Of a DNA stretch of 44,266 nucleotides, positions 1-6,525 are shown piece after piece. A program made the translations under genes and the position numbers. Every line of letters begins with the position of its first letter. Within the stretch, counting starts at the first letter, position 1. This DNA comes from an uncultured Prevotellaceae bacterium (GTDB lineage Bacteria; Bacteroidota; Bacteroidia; Bacteroidales; Bacteroidaceae), in NCBI GenBank assembly GCA_947169115.1, contig CAMVOK010000024.1:1-44266 (forward strand). Reading direction: 5' to 3'. Under the pieces are notes generated by a model. It made no database searches and was not told the DNA's origin. It was given only the letters and a program-made list of their open reading frames with translations.

Positions 1-2
1 TG

Positions 3-31
3 TTGCTCAGGTACTTAAAAAGTTATATTTG
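3..31 (+). promoter_or_regulatory. Putative Bacteroidetes promoter for the flotillin-like gene
   Basis: A TATATTTG box at 24-31 fits the Bacteroidetes -7 pattern TAnnTTTG. A TTG at 3-5 lies 18 nt upstream, slightly shorter than the usual 19-21. It would give an AT-rich leader of about 60 nt before the ATG at 101. The window edge hides anything further upstream. Confidence 0.45.
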
Positions 32-100
32 TAATAGTGTTGCGGAATTAAGGATAAGTAAAATATTACATTAAATAATTATATCTAAATCTACAAAGTT

Positions 101-1465
101 ATGGAATCAATGTATGTCATTCTCATTCTTGTGGTAGTGGGTATCCTGCTCATCATGGCCATGATTAACCGTTACCGTCGTTGTCCTTCCGACAAGATTC
201 TGGTGGTCTATGGAACTCAGGGTTCCAGTAAGAGTGCCAAATGCGTTCATGGTGGAGGAACCTTTGTATGGCCCGTTATTCAGGACTATGCCTATCTGTC
301 GCTGACTCCCATCAGCATTGATGCTAACCTTACCAACGCCCTGAGCCGTCAGAATATCCGTGTCGATGTGCCCTGCCGCTTTACCGTTGGTATCAGTACT
401 GAGCCCGAATCCATGCTCGCCGCTGCCGAGCGTTTGCTGGGCTTGACACCACAGCAAATACAAGAGTTGGCACGCGATATTTTATTTGGTCAGTTGCGTC
501 TTGTTATTGCCACTATGAGCATCGAGGAATTGAACTCCGACCGCGACAAGTTCCTGGAGGCTATCTCTTCGAACGTGGAGGTGGAACTGAAGAAGATAGG
601 TCTGCGTCTTATCAATGTGAACGTGACCGACATCAACGACGAGAGCGGCTACATCGAGGCCCTCGGTCAGGAGGCTGCTGCCAAGGCTATCAACGAGGCC
701 AAGGTGCGTGTGGCCGAACAGGAGAAGATGGGTGAAATCGGTAAGGCCGATGCTGTCCGTGAGACCCGTATCCGTACGGCCGCTGCCAATGCCGAGGCCG
801 TGAAGGGTGAGAACGAGGCCAAGATAAACATTGCCAACTCCGATGCAGATCGTCGTGAACGTGAAGCTGAGGCCCAGCGTCGTGCTACGGCTGCGGAGAA
901 GGTGGCACAGGCACAGGCTTTGGAAGAGTCGTATGCTGCCGAGCAGAAAGCTGAGAACGCCCGTGCCGAGCGCGAACGTTCCACGCAGAATGCCAATGTC
1001 ATTGTGGCTCAGGAAATCGAGAAGAAGCGTCTGGTTATCGCAGCCGAGGCTGCTGCCGAGCAGAAGCGTGTCAACGCCAAGGGTGAAGCCGATGCCATTT
1101 TTGCCAAGATGGAGGCCGAGGCTAAGGGCTTGTTCGAGATTCTGACCAAGCAGGCTCAGGGTTACGACAAGATGATCCAAGCTGCCGGAGGTGATGCCAC
1201 CAAGGCTTACACCCTCTTGCTGTTGGAGAAACTGCCCGAACTCGTGAAGACACAGGTTGAGGCCATCAAGGGCATCAACATTGACAAGGTTACCGTTTGG
1301 GACAATGGTGCAGGTGGCAACGGTCAGACCAGCACGGCCAACTTTCTCTCTGGTCTCATGAAGAGCGTACCTCCCCTTGGTGAACTTTTCGACCAGGCTG
1401 GCATGGCTCTCCCTGAGTATCTTGCCAAGAAGAAAGACGAAGAGCCCAAGCCAGAGGAAGAGTAA
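101..1465 (+). CDS. Flotillin-like SPFH-domain membrane protein
   Basis: The protein has 454 residues. One N-terminal transmembrane segment (about residues 5-24) is followed by an SPFH/band 7 domain (about 30-200). A long Ala/Glu/Arg-rich coiled coil (about 195-350) carries the AE-rich repeats typical of flotillins. A shorter region rich in G, T and L and a charged tail ending in KKKDEEPKPEEE close the protein. Flotillins oligomerise on the inner face of the cytoplasmic membrane and organise membrane microdomains. The ATG at 101 directly precedes the hydrophobic segment. It has its own upstream promoter candidate and a hairpin 55 nt after the stop, so it is probably transcribed alone. No NfeD-type partner gene is visible next to it. 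The family assignment is firm; the precise role in this cell is not known. Confidence 0.9.
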   Translation: MESMYVILILVVVGILLIMAMINRYRRCPSDKILVVYGTQGSSKSAKCVHGGGTFVWPVIQDYAYLSLTPISIDANLTNALSRQNIRVDVPCRFTVGISTEPESMLAAAERLLGLTPQQIQELARDILFGQLRLVIATMSIEELNSDRDKFLEAISSNVEVELKKIGLRLINVNVTDINDESGYIEALGQEAAAKAINEAKVRVAEQEKMGEIGKADAVRETRIRTAAANAEAVKGENEAKINIANSDADRREREAEAQRRATAAEKVAQAQALEESYAAEQKAENARAERERSTQNANVIVAQEIEKKRLVIAAEAAAEQKRVNAKGEADAIFAKMEAEAKGLFEILTKQAQGYDKMIQAAGGDATKAYTLLLLEKLPELVKTQVEAIKGINIDKVTVWDNGAGGNGQTSTANFLSGLMKSVPPLGELFDQAGMALPEYLAKKKDEEPKPEEE

Positions 1466-1519
1466 AGGCGAGGCCAATGTGGCCTGCGCTTTTCCGCAAG
1501 GCTAATAAAATCATAATAA

Positions 1520-1549
1520 ATGAGGATTGCCCATTTCGGCAATCCTCAT
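1520..1549 (+). terminator. Perfect 12-bp hairpin downstream of the flotillin-like gene
   Basis: ATGAGGATTGCC (1520-1531) and GGCAATCCTCAT (1538-1549) pair perfectly around a 6-nt loop, CATTTC. No T tract follows on the plus strand; the next bases are a promoter -7 box. It may still terminate or stabilise the upstream mRNA. The next gene's promoter is built into it. Confidence 0.55.
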
Positions 1550-1557
1550 TAACTTTG
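1527..1557 (+). promoter_or_regulatory. Promoter of the lipoprotein/TonB-receptor genes, overlapping the hairpin
   Basis: TAACTTTG at 1550-1557 matches the -7 consensus. TTG at 1527-1529 sits 20 nt upstream, inside the left arm of the hairpin at 1520-1549. The leader to the ATG at 1585 would be about 20 nt. Confidence 0.7.
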
Positions 1558-1584
1558 CACCCGAAAATCAAACATAATAAAAAG

Positions 1585-2088
1585 ATGAAAATAAAAAGTA
1601 TTTTTGCACTATTCGCCCTTATGCTGGGCATGTTCTTATTAACGGCTTGTGGTGATGATGAGGAAGCGACTCCTCAAAATACAGTCAACCAAGAGGTGGT
1701 AGGTACTTATTCTGGTTGGAGTCATCTCACGACCAACTTCCTTAACAAAAATTACGCTGACAATACTATCGCTTTGGTTTTGGCTGAGGATGGAACATTG
1801 ACGGCGACATATAAGAACCAGGTTTGGGGTGTTGCCACCATCAAGGGTATCAATGCCAGCCGTGATGCCGAATCCAATGGTTACCAACTTGCTGGAGGCG
1901 AGGGCTCGTTCGTGATGAACAATCCCCGTGATAATTCTACGCAGGAATTTTCTTGCAATCTGCAAAGCGGAACCATTAGTGCCGACAAGAAAGAAATGAA
2001 AGTTGTTATTCTGGCGAATATGACTACGGCAGGTGCTCATGGCGAAATGACGTTTACCTTCCAAACTGGTGATATGCCAACCGAATAA
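1585..2088 (+). CDS. Calycin-like domain lipoprotein
   Basis: The protein has 167 residues. A lipoprotein signal peptide ends in the lipobox LLTAC (Cys22), followed by an acidic GDDEE stretch. The rest, from VVGTYSGW to TFTFQTGD, is a run of alternating beta strands resembling the calycin-like domain of Bacteroidetes lipoproteins. The open frame extends upstream to 1477, but that would put more than 30 residues before the signal peptide and start before the promoter, so the ATG at 1585 is preferred. The neighbour is a TonB-dependent receptor 30 nt downstream, so the two may act together in uptake of a metal chelate or other ligand at the outer membrane. The ligand cannot be read from the sequence. 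Confidence 0.8.
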   Translation: MKIKSIFALFALMLGMFLLTACGDDEEATPQNTVNQEVVGTYSGWSHLTTNFLNKNYADNTIALVLAEDGTLTATYKNQVWGVATIKGINASRDAESNGYQLAGGEGSFVMNNPRDNSTQEFSCNLQSGTISADKKEMKVVILANMTTAGAHGEMTFTFQTGDMPTE

Positions 2089-2113
2089 AAGGTGGATTAC
2101 ATTCCACCATTTT
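2087..2113 (+). terminator. Small hairpin between lipoprotein and receptor genes
   Basis: GGTGGA (2091-2096) and TCCACC (2103-2108) form a 6-bp stem with loop TTACAT. It is flanked by AAAA and, after one unpaired A, TTTT. It lies between the lipoprotein stop and the receptor start. It could be a partial terminator that lowers receptor expression relative to the lipoprotein. Confidence 0.45.
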
Positions 2114-2118
2114 CTTGC

Positions 2119-4593
2119 ATGCAACTACATAAAGGATTGATTTTTTTTGTTTTCAGCACGATGGTCATCATGAACCTTCGTGCTGAATCTTCTCTGAGAC
2201 CTCTGAGTACTCAGAATAATCAGATTCTTTCTGACACTTCCCGCGTCGTTGACCTTGACGAATTGGTCGTCATTGCTCAGCCCAAGGAAAGTGGCCGACT
2301 GCGCACACTGCCCTTGAGTAGCACTATGTTCTCGGCCAATGACTTAAAGAACCTAGGTTTGCGTGACATACGTGAAATCAGTCGTTACGTGCCATCATTC
2401 GTCATGCCCGAATATGGTTCACGCTATACCTCATCGGCCTACATTCGGGGCATAGGAGCCAAGGAGGGTAGCTCGGCCATTGGCATGTATGTTGATGGTA
2501 TTCCCCTTGTTACGAAGAGCATGTATAACTTCCATACCTATGGTTTGGAACGTGTTGACGTGTTGCGTGGCGCACAGGGCACGCTCTATGGAATGAATTC
2601 GGAGGGTGGACTGGTGCGCATGTATTCGCGGAGTCCCATGAACTATCAAGGTAGCGATTTCAGTGTCGGAGGGGGCACTCATGGTAATCGTAATGCTGAA
2701 GTGGCACATTACCACAGATTCAATGACCGTATGGCTCTGTCTCTTGCTTCGTTTTATGATGGCCAACAGGGTTTCTTCGAGAACCAGACAACGGGGAAAC
2801 GAGCAGACCTCTCGAACGAGGCAGGGGGCAAGGTAAGGTTTATTGTTCACCCTATGGACTCGCTCTCTCTCGATTACACTGCCGACTATCAGTGGGTCAG
2901 TCAGAATGGATTCCCCTATGGCCAGCTCAATCTTACGACGCGGCGTGCCGCCTTGCCAACCTCGGACTACGAGAGCGATTATCTTCGTCATCTCTTCACC
3001 ACAGGACTAACCTTACAATGGAAGACCAAGAAGTTCATTCTTTCAAATACAACGAGTTTCCAGTATCTGCGTGACCATATGCACATGGACATTGACTATA
3101 CTCAGGCCGACCTCATGCGCATGAACCAACATCAACGCCAACGGGGCTTAACAGAAGAAATGACCTTAAAGGGTGAGAAGAAACGTTGGCAATGGGCTTC
3201 GGGAGTTTTCCTTTCTGCACTCTGGCAAAAGGTGGATGCTCCTGTGATATTTCGTCCGGCCATGAACAATTACCTCTCCCAGACCATTCAGGATTTTGCT
3301 TATAATGGCATGTTTAACGCGATGTCGGGTCGTCGTATGATGGAACTCATGGAACTGGGCATGTCAAGAGATGCTGCTTTGGCTCAGGCTGATGCTGAGA
3401 CTGCAGCGGACATCGAGAAACGTGGTGGTGTATATATCCGCATGGATATCGACCAACCCATTTTCGGACATTTTTCTACTCCCCAGCAGAATCTGGGCCT
3501 GTTTCATGAAAGTAATGTCAAGATTACTGATGGTTTGACGGCAACCCTTGGCCTTCGTTATGATCTCAGTCACGTCGCCATAGACTATAATACAGGAGCT
3601 GAGGCTCACATCGTGGAAAGTGTATTGGGTATCAATGTCGATGCCAGAGTTACAGATATACTTGCCCATAAAGAAACAAATATCTTTAATCAGTTTCTGC
3701 CCAAGGCCGCCTTGCGATATTCTTTTGGAGGCAAGGGGAAAGGGACAAAGAGCCAGAAACAGGAACTCTATGTTTCTTTCAACAAGGGTTATCGTGCCGG
3801 AGGTTATAATATCCAGTCATTTGGTGATATTCTTCAGCCAGAACTTCGCCAATATGCCCAGTCGGCACGTGCTGACCTTGTTGTTGCGCACAACGATAAA
3901 AGTTATGCTCAGATTCGGGATGCCATCAGTTACAAACCCGAAACCTCATGGAATTACGAACTGGGTACACACCTTAATCTTTTTAATCATCGTCTGCAAC
4001 TTGATGCTGCCTTGTATTATATGGAGGTACACAACCAGCAGGTGGCAAAGTTTGCCAATAACTATGGCTATGGCAGACTGACGGTGAATGCGGCTGAAAG
4101 TTACTCTTGTGGCATGGAACTTTCACTCCATGGTTTTGCTCACGACAACCGCCTTTCCTATAATCTCTCCTATGGCTATACGCATGCTGCTTTTCGCCGT
4201 TTCGAGGATACTATAGATGGCAAGCCGGTTTCGTATAAAGACAATTTTGTACCTTTTGTACCAACCCATACGTTGGCTGCCTGTCTTGATTATCGTATTC
4301 CGTTTTCGGCTCAGGCCGTTCATTCCCTTACTGTTGGTGCCAATGTCAGTGCACAGGGAAAAACATACTGGGATGAATCCAATTCCTATGCCCAGCCGTT
4401 CTATGCAGTGCTTGGTGCTCATGCCCGTATCGACTTTGCCAAAGATATTACTATGAATATTTGGGGGCGCAATCTTACCAATACTCGTTACAATACGTTT
4501 GCCTTTGATAGTAGTGCTACCGGAAGTCAGCTTTTCTTTGCCCAGCGTAGTGCACCCTTGCAGATGGGAGTGGATGTTTCCTTGCATTTCTAA
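2119..4593 (+). CDS. TonB-dependent outer-membrane receptor
   Basis: The protein has 824 residues from the ATG at 2119, which begins a clear signal peptide (MQLHKGLIFFVFSTMV, cleavage near RAES). The frame is open from a GTG at 2092, but that start would bury the signal peptide. A TonB-box-like segment (LDELVVIA) comes first, then a plug domain containing YIRGIGAKEG, MYVDGIPL and VDVLRGAQGTLYGMNSEGG. A 22-strand-type barrel follows, with aromatic-rich strands and a terminal Phe (VSLHF). It lacks the N-terminal carboxypeptidase-regulatory-like domain and a SusD partner, so it resembles siderophore or metal-chelate receptors more than SusC glycan importers. The adjacent lipoprotein may be its surface partner. 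The substrate is unknown. Confidence 0.9.
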   Translation: MQLHKGLIFFVFSTMVIMNLRAESSLRPLSTQNNQILSDTSRVVDLDELVVIAQPKESGRLRTLPLSSTMFSANDLKNLGLRDIREISRYVPSFVMPEYGSRYTSSAYIRGIGAKEGSSAIGMYVDGIPLVTKSMYNFHTYGLERVDVLRGAQGTLYGMNSEGGLVRMYSRSPMNYQGSDFSVGGGTHGNRNAEVAHYHRFNDRMALSLASFYDGQQGFFENQTTGKRADLSNEAGGKVRFIVHPMDSLSLDYTADYQWVSQNGFPYGQLNLTTRRAALPTSDYESDYLRHLFTTGLTLQWKTKKFILSNTTSFQYLRDHMHMDIDYTQADLMRMNQHQRQRGLTEEMTLKGEKKRWQWASGVFLSALWQKVDAPVIFRPAMNNYLSQTIQDFAYNGMFNAMSGRRMMELMELGMSRDAALAQADAETAADIEKRGGVYIRMDIDQPIFGHFSTPQQNLGLFHESNVKITDGLTATLGLRYDLSHVAIDYNTGAEAHIVESVLGINVDARVTDILAHKETNIFNQFLPKAALRYSFGGKGKGTKSQKQELYVSFNKGYRAGGYNIQSFGDILQPELRQYAQSARADLVVAHNDKSYAQIRDAISYKPETSWNYELGTHLNLFNHRLQLDAALYYMEVHNQQVAKFANNYGYGRLTVNAAESYSCGMELSLHGFAHDNRLSYNLSYGYTHAAFRRFEDTIDGKPVSYKDNFVPFVPTHTLAACLDYRIPFSAQAVHSLTVGANVSAQGKTYWDESNSYAQPFYAVLGAHARIDFAKDITMNIWGRNLTNTRYNTFAFDSSATGSQLFFAQRSAPLQMGVDVSLHF

Positions 4594-4599
4594 GGACAC

Positions 4600-4638
4600 A
4601 AAAAAAGCACCGAACTTCCGTTTGGAAATTCGGTGCTT
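4600..4638 (-). terminator. Terminator of tRNA-Pro (may also end the receptor mRNA)
   Basis: AAGCACCGAA (4605-4614) pairs with TTCGGTGCTT (4629-4638). TTCC/GGAA continues the stem after one mismatch, around a GTTT loop. Seven A residues at 4600-4606 become a U tract on the minus strand, directly after the tRNA. It lies just past the receptor stop codon and could also stop convergent plus-strand transcription. Confidence 0.8.
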
Positions 4639-4641
4639 AAG

Positions 4642-4715
4642 TCGGGATGACAAGATTCGAACTTGCGACCACACGCCCCCCAGACGCGTACTCTACCGGG
4701 CTGAGCTACATCCCG
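4642..4715 (-). tRNA. tRNA-Pro (anticodon GGG)
   Basis: It is a 74-nt cloverleaf on the minus strand. The acceptor arms CGGGATG and CATCCCG pair fully. The D arm is GCTC/GAGT, the anticodon stem is CGCGT/GCGTG with loop CTGGGGG (anticodon GGG), and the T arm is GCAAG-TTCGAAT-CTTGT. The discriminator is A. CCA is not encoded. Confidence 0.95.
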
Positions 4716-4734
4716 CTCTTATGAATTGCGAGTG

Positions 4735-4766
4735 CAAAGGTACAACGATTTTTTGTCATGACCAAA
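4735..4766 (-). promoter_or_regulatory. Promoter of tRNA-Pro
   Basis: On the minus strand TTTG (4763-4766) is followed after 20 nt by TACCTTTG (4735-4742), a full match to the Bacteroidetes -33/-7 pattern. It lies about 20 nt before the tRNA and interleaves with the divergent aroA promoter. Confidence 0.75.
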
Positions 4767-4782
4767 CTTTTTCGTAAATTTG
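4752..4782 (+). promoter_or_regulatory. Promoter of aroA
   Basis: TTTG (4752-4755), 19 nt, then TAAATTTG (4775-4782) is a full -33/-7 match, 19 nt before the aroA ATG. Its spacer contains the -33 box of the divergent tRNA-Pro promoter, so the two polymerase sites overlap. Confidence 0.75.
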
Positions 4783-4801
4783 TTCGCAGAAACTGAATTT
4801 T

Positions 4802-6070
4802 ATGACAAACGATTATATTGACCTCAAGCGTTCGTTCCTTGTGAGAACGGAGATTAATCTGCCCGCCAGTAAGAGCATTTCGAATCGTGCACTGATTATT
4901 AATGCACTGAGCGGAAGTCAATTGGAACCAGAGAATTTGTCGGATTGCGATGATACGCAGGTGATGATAAATGCCTTGCGTAACATGCCAGAGGTGATTG
5001 ACATAGGTGCAGCAGGGACTGCCATGCGTTTTTTGACGGCCTACCTTTGTGTGACCCCTGGCACCCATACCATTACGGGTACGGAGCGTATGCGGCATCG
5101 TCCCATAGGGATATTGGTGGATGCGTTGCGCCAGTTAGGTGCTGATGTACAGTATGAAGGTGAGGAAGGTTTTCCACCATTACGCATTGTGGGGCGGGAT
5201 GACTTAGAGGGTGGAAGTGTGACGATGCCGGCCGATGTGAGTTCGCAGTTTCTTTCTGCCCTGCTGATGATTGGTCCCACGCTGAAAAACGGACTTACCC
5301 TGAATCTGAGAGGGCGCATAGCCAGTCGTCCGTACCTGGAGATGACAATGAGTATGATGCGTACTTTTGGTGCTGAAGTGGAGTGGGAGAGCGAGGATGC
5401 CATACGTGTGAGAAATGGAATGTATAAGCCTACGCCATACGTGATAGAAAACGACTGGAGTGCTGCCAGTTATTGGTATGAGGTTGTGGCACTGGCAAAC
5501 GATCCGGGTGCATGGGTTGAATTGCCAGGATTGTCGGTAGCCAGTCTGCAGGGCGATAGTTGTGTGTGGAGGATATTTGATGTGCTGGGTGTAGCCACAG
5601 AGGAATGTCTGTGTTCCAGTGGGCAAAGGGGAGTGAAGATATATAAATGCGGCGGTGAGACGGACTACCTAAATTGCGATTTCACCAACTGTCCCGATTT
5701 GGCGCAGACCGTGGCTGTGACGTGTGCGTTGAAGGAGATTCCCTACTGCTTGACAGGTGTGGAAAGTCTGCGCATCAAGGAGACTGACCGACTGGCAGCC
5801 TTGTGTAATGAGTTGGATGTGCTGGGGTATCGGTTGGATGTGTCGGACACTTGTTTGGAGTGGGGCGTTTTTTTTTCTAAGGACGAATATGAGAGGGACG
5901 ATGAACAACTCATCATCCATACCTATGACGACCACCGCATGGCAATGGCCTTTGCTCCGGCCTGTTGCCGTAGGCCAATGGTACGGATATTGAATCCGGG
6001 TGTAGTGAGCAAGTCGTATCCCACATTTTGGGAAGATATGAGAAAGGCAGGCTTTAAGATATGCAGTTAG
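4802..6070 (+). CDS. aroA: 3-phosphoshikimate 1-carboxyvinyltransferase (EPSP synthase)
   Basis: The protein has 422 residues, the usual length. It transfers enolpyruvate from PEP to shikimate 3-phosphate, the sixth step of chorismate synthesis, in the cytoplasm. Family motifs are present in order: LPASKSISNRALI near the N terminus, GAAGTAMRFL, ERMRHRPIGILVDALRQLG, the PADVSSQFLSALLM segment, SLRIKETDRLAAL, and HTYDDHRMAMAFA near the C terminus. The ATG at 4802 fits the promoter just upstream. The stop codon lies inside the next gene (10-nt overlap), indicating translational coupling with the small membrane protein. Confidence 0.97.
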   Translation: MTNDYIDLKRSFLVRTEINLPASKSISNRALIINALSGSQLEPENLSDCDDTQVMINALRNMPEVIDIGAAGTAMRFLTAYLCVTPGTHTITGTERMRHRPIGILVDALRQLGADVQYEGEEGFPPLRIVGRDDLEGGSVTMPADVSSQFLSALLMIGPTLKNGLTLNLRGRIASRPYLEMTMSMMRTFGAEVEWESEDAIRVRNGMYKPTPYVIENDWSAASYWYEVVALANDPGAWVELPGLSVASLQGDSCVWRIFDVLGVATEECLCSSGQRGVKIYKCGGETDYLNCDFTNCPDLAQTVAVTCALKEIPYCLTGVESLRIKETDRLAALCNELDVLGYRLDVSDTCLEWGVFFSKDEYERDDEQLIIHTYDDHRMAMAFAPACCRRPMVRILNPGVVSKSYPTFWEDMRKAGFKICS

Positions 6071-6465
6071 CAATATACATTGTTCTGGCCCTGGGGCTGT
6101 TGGGAGGTATAGCCGCCCTCTTGGGATGGTGGCGTTATCGTCATCTGCCTGAGGATGAGCCTATCGTGAATCCTGTTGACATGGAATGCTGTGGTCAGCA
6201 TGAGGTGTGTGAGAAGGAGAGTTTATTGGCAGCCTTGAGCAAGCAGATAGAATACTATAATGACGAGGAACTCGACCGCTTCCGAGGACGTTCGTCGGAT
6301 GCATTTAATGACGATGAAACCGAGGAATTTCGTGAAATTCTATATACGATGAGGAGTGAGGAGGTGGCAGGTTGGGTACGAAGCCTGCAATTACGTGGGG
6401 TTGAGGTGCCAGATGGGGTGAAGGACGAGGTTCTCATGATAGTTGGGGAGCGACGTGGTCTATGA
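6061..6465 (+). CDS. Small membrane-anchored protein of unknown function, coupled to aroA
   Basis: The protein has 134 residues. A single N-terminal transmembrane helix (about 2-23, ending in WWRYR) is followed by a mostly acidic, helical soluble part. A distinctive segment reads CCGQHEVCEKESLL (about residues 41-54), with three Cys and one His in a compact cluster that could bind a metal or form disulfides. The start overlaps the last 10 nt of aroA. I do not recognise a characterised family; similar aroA-linked proteins are probably conserved among Bacteroidales. Its function is unknown and a link to aromatic synthesis is only suggested by position. Confidence 0.8.
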   Translation: MQLAIYIVLALGLLGGIAALLGWWRYRHLPEDEPIVNPVDMECCGQHEVCEKESLLAALSKQIEYYNDEELDRFRGRSSDAFNDDETEEFREILYTMRSEEVAGWVRSLQLRGVEVPDGVKDEVLMIVGERRGL

Positions 6466-6525
6466 GGCAATAAAATGGGCCTTGGCGCGTTATATATAAA
6501 GTTAAAATAAAACTAAAGAACTCGT

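Noticed and set aside
482..1477. 331-residue open frame on the minus strand across the flotillin-like gene
   Set aside because: It is an antisense frame kept open by the Ala/Glu/Arg-rich coiled-coil codons. The plus-strand protein has clear family features, and the antisense one is Leu/Gly-rich without any.
5863..5883. Possible frameshift at the T run near the end of aroA
   Set aside because: The reading frame continues through the run into the conserved HTYDDHRMAMAFA motif, so the gene is intact.
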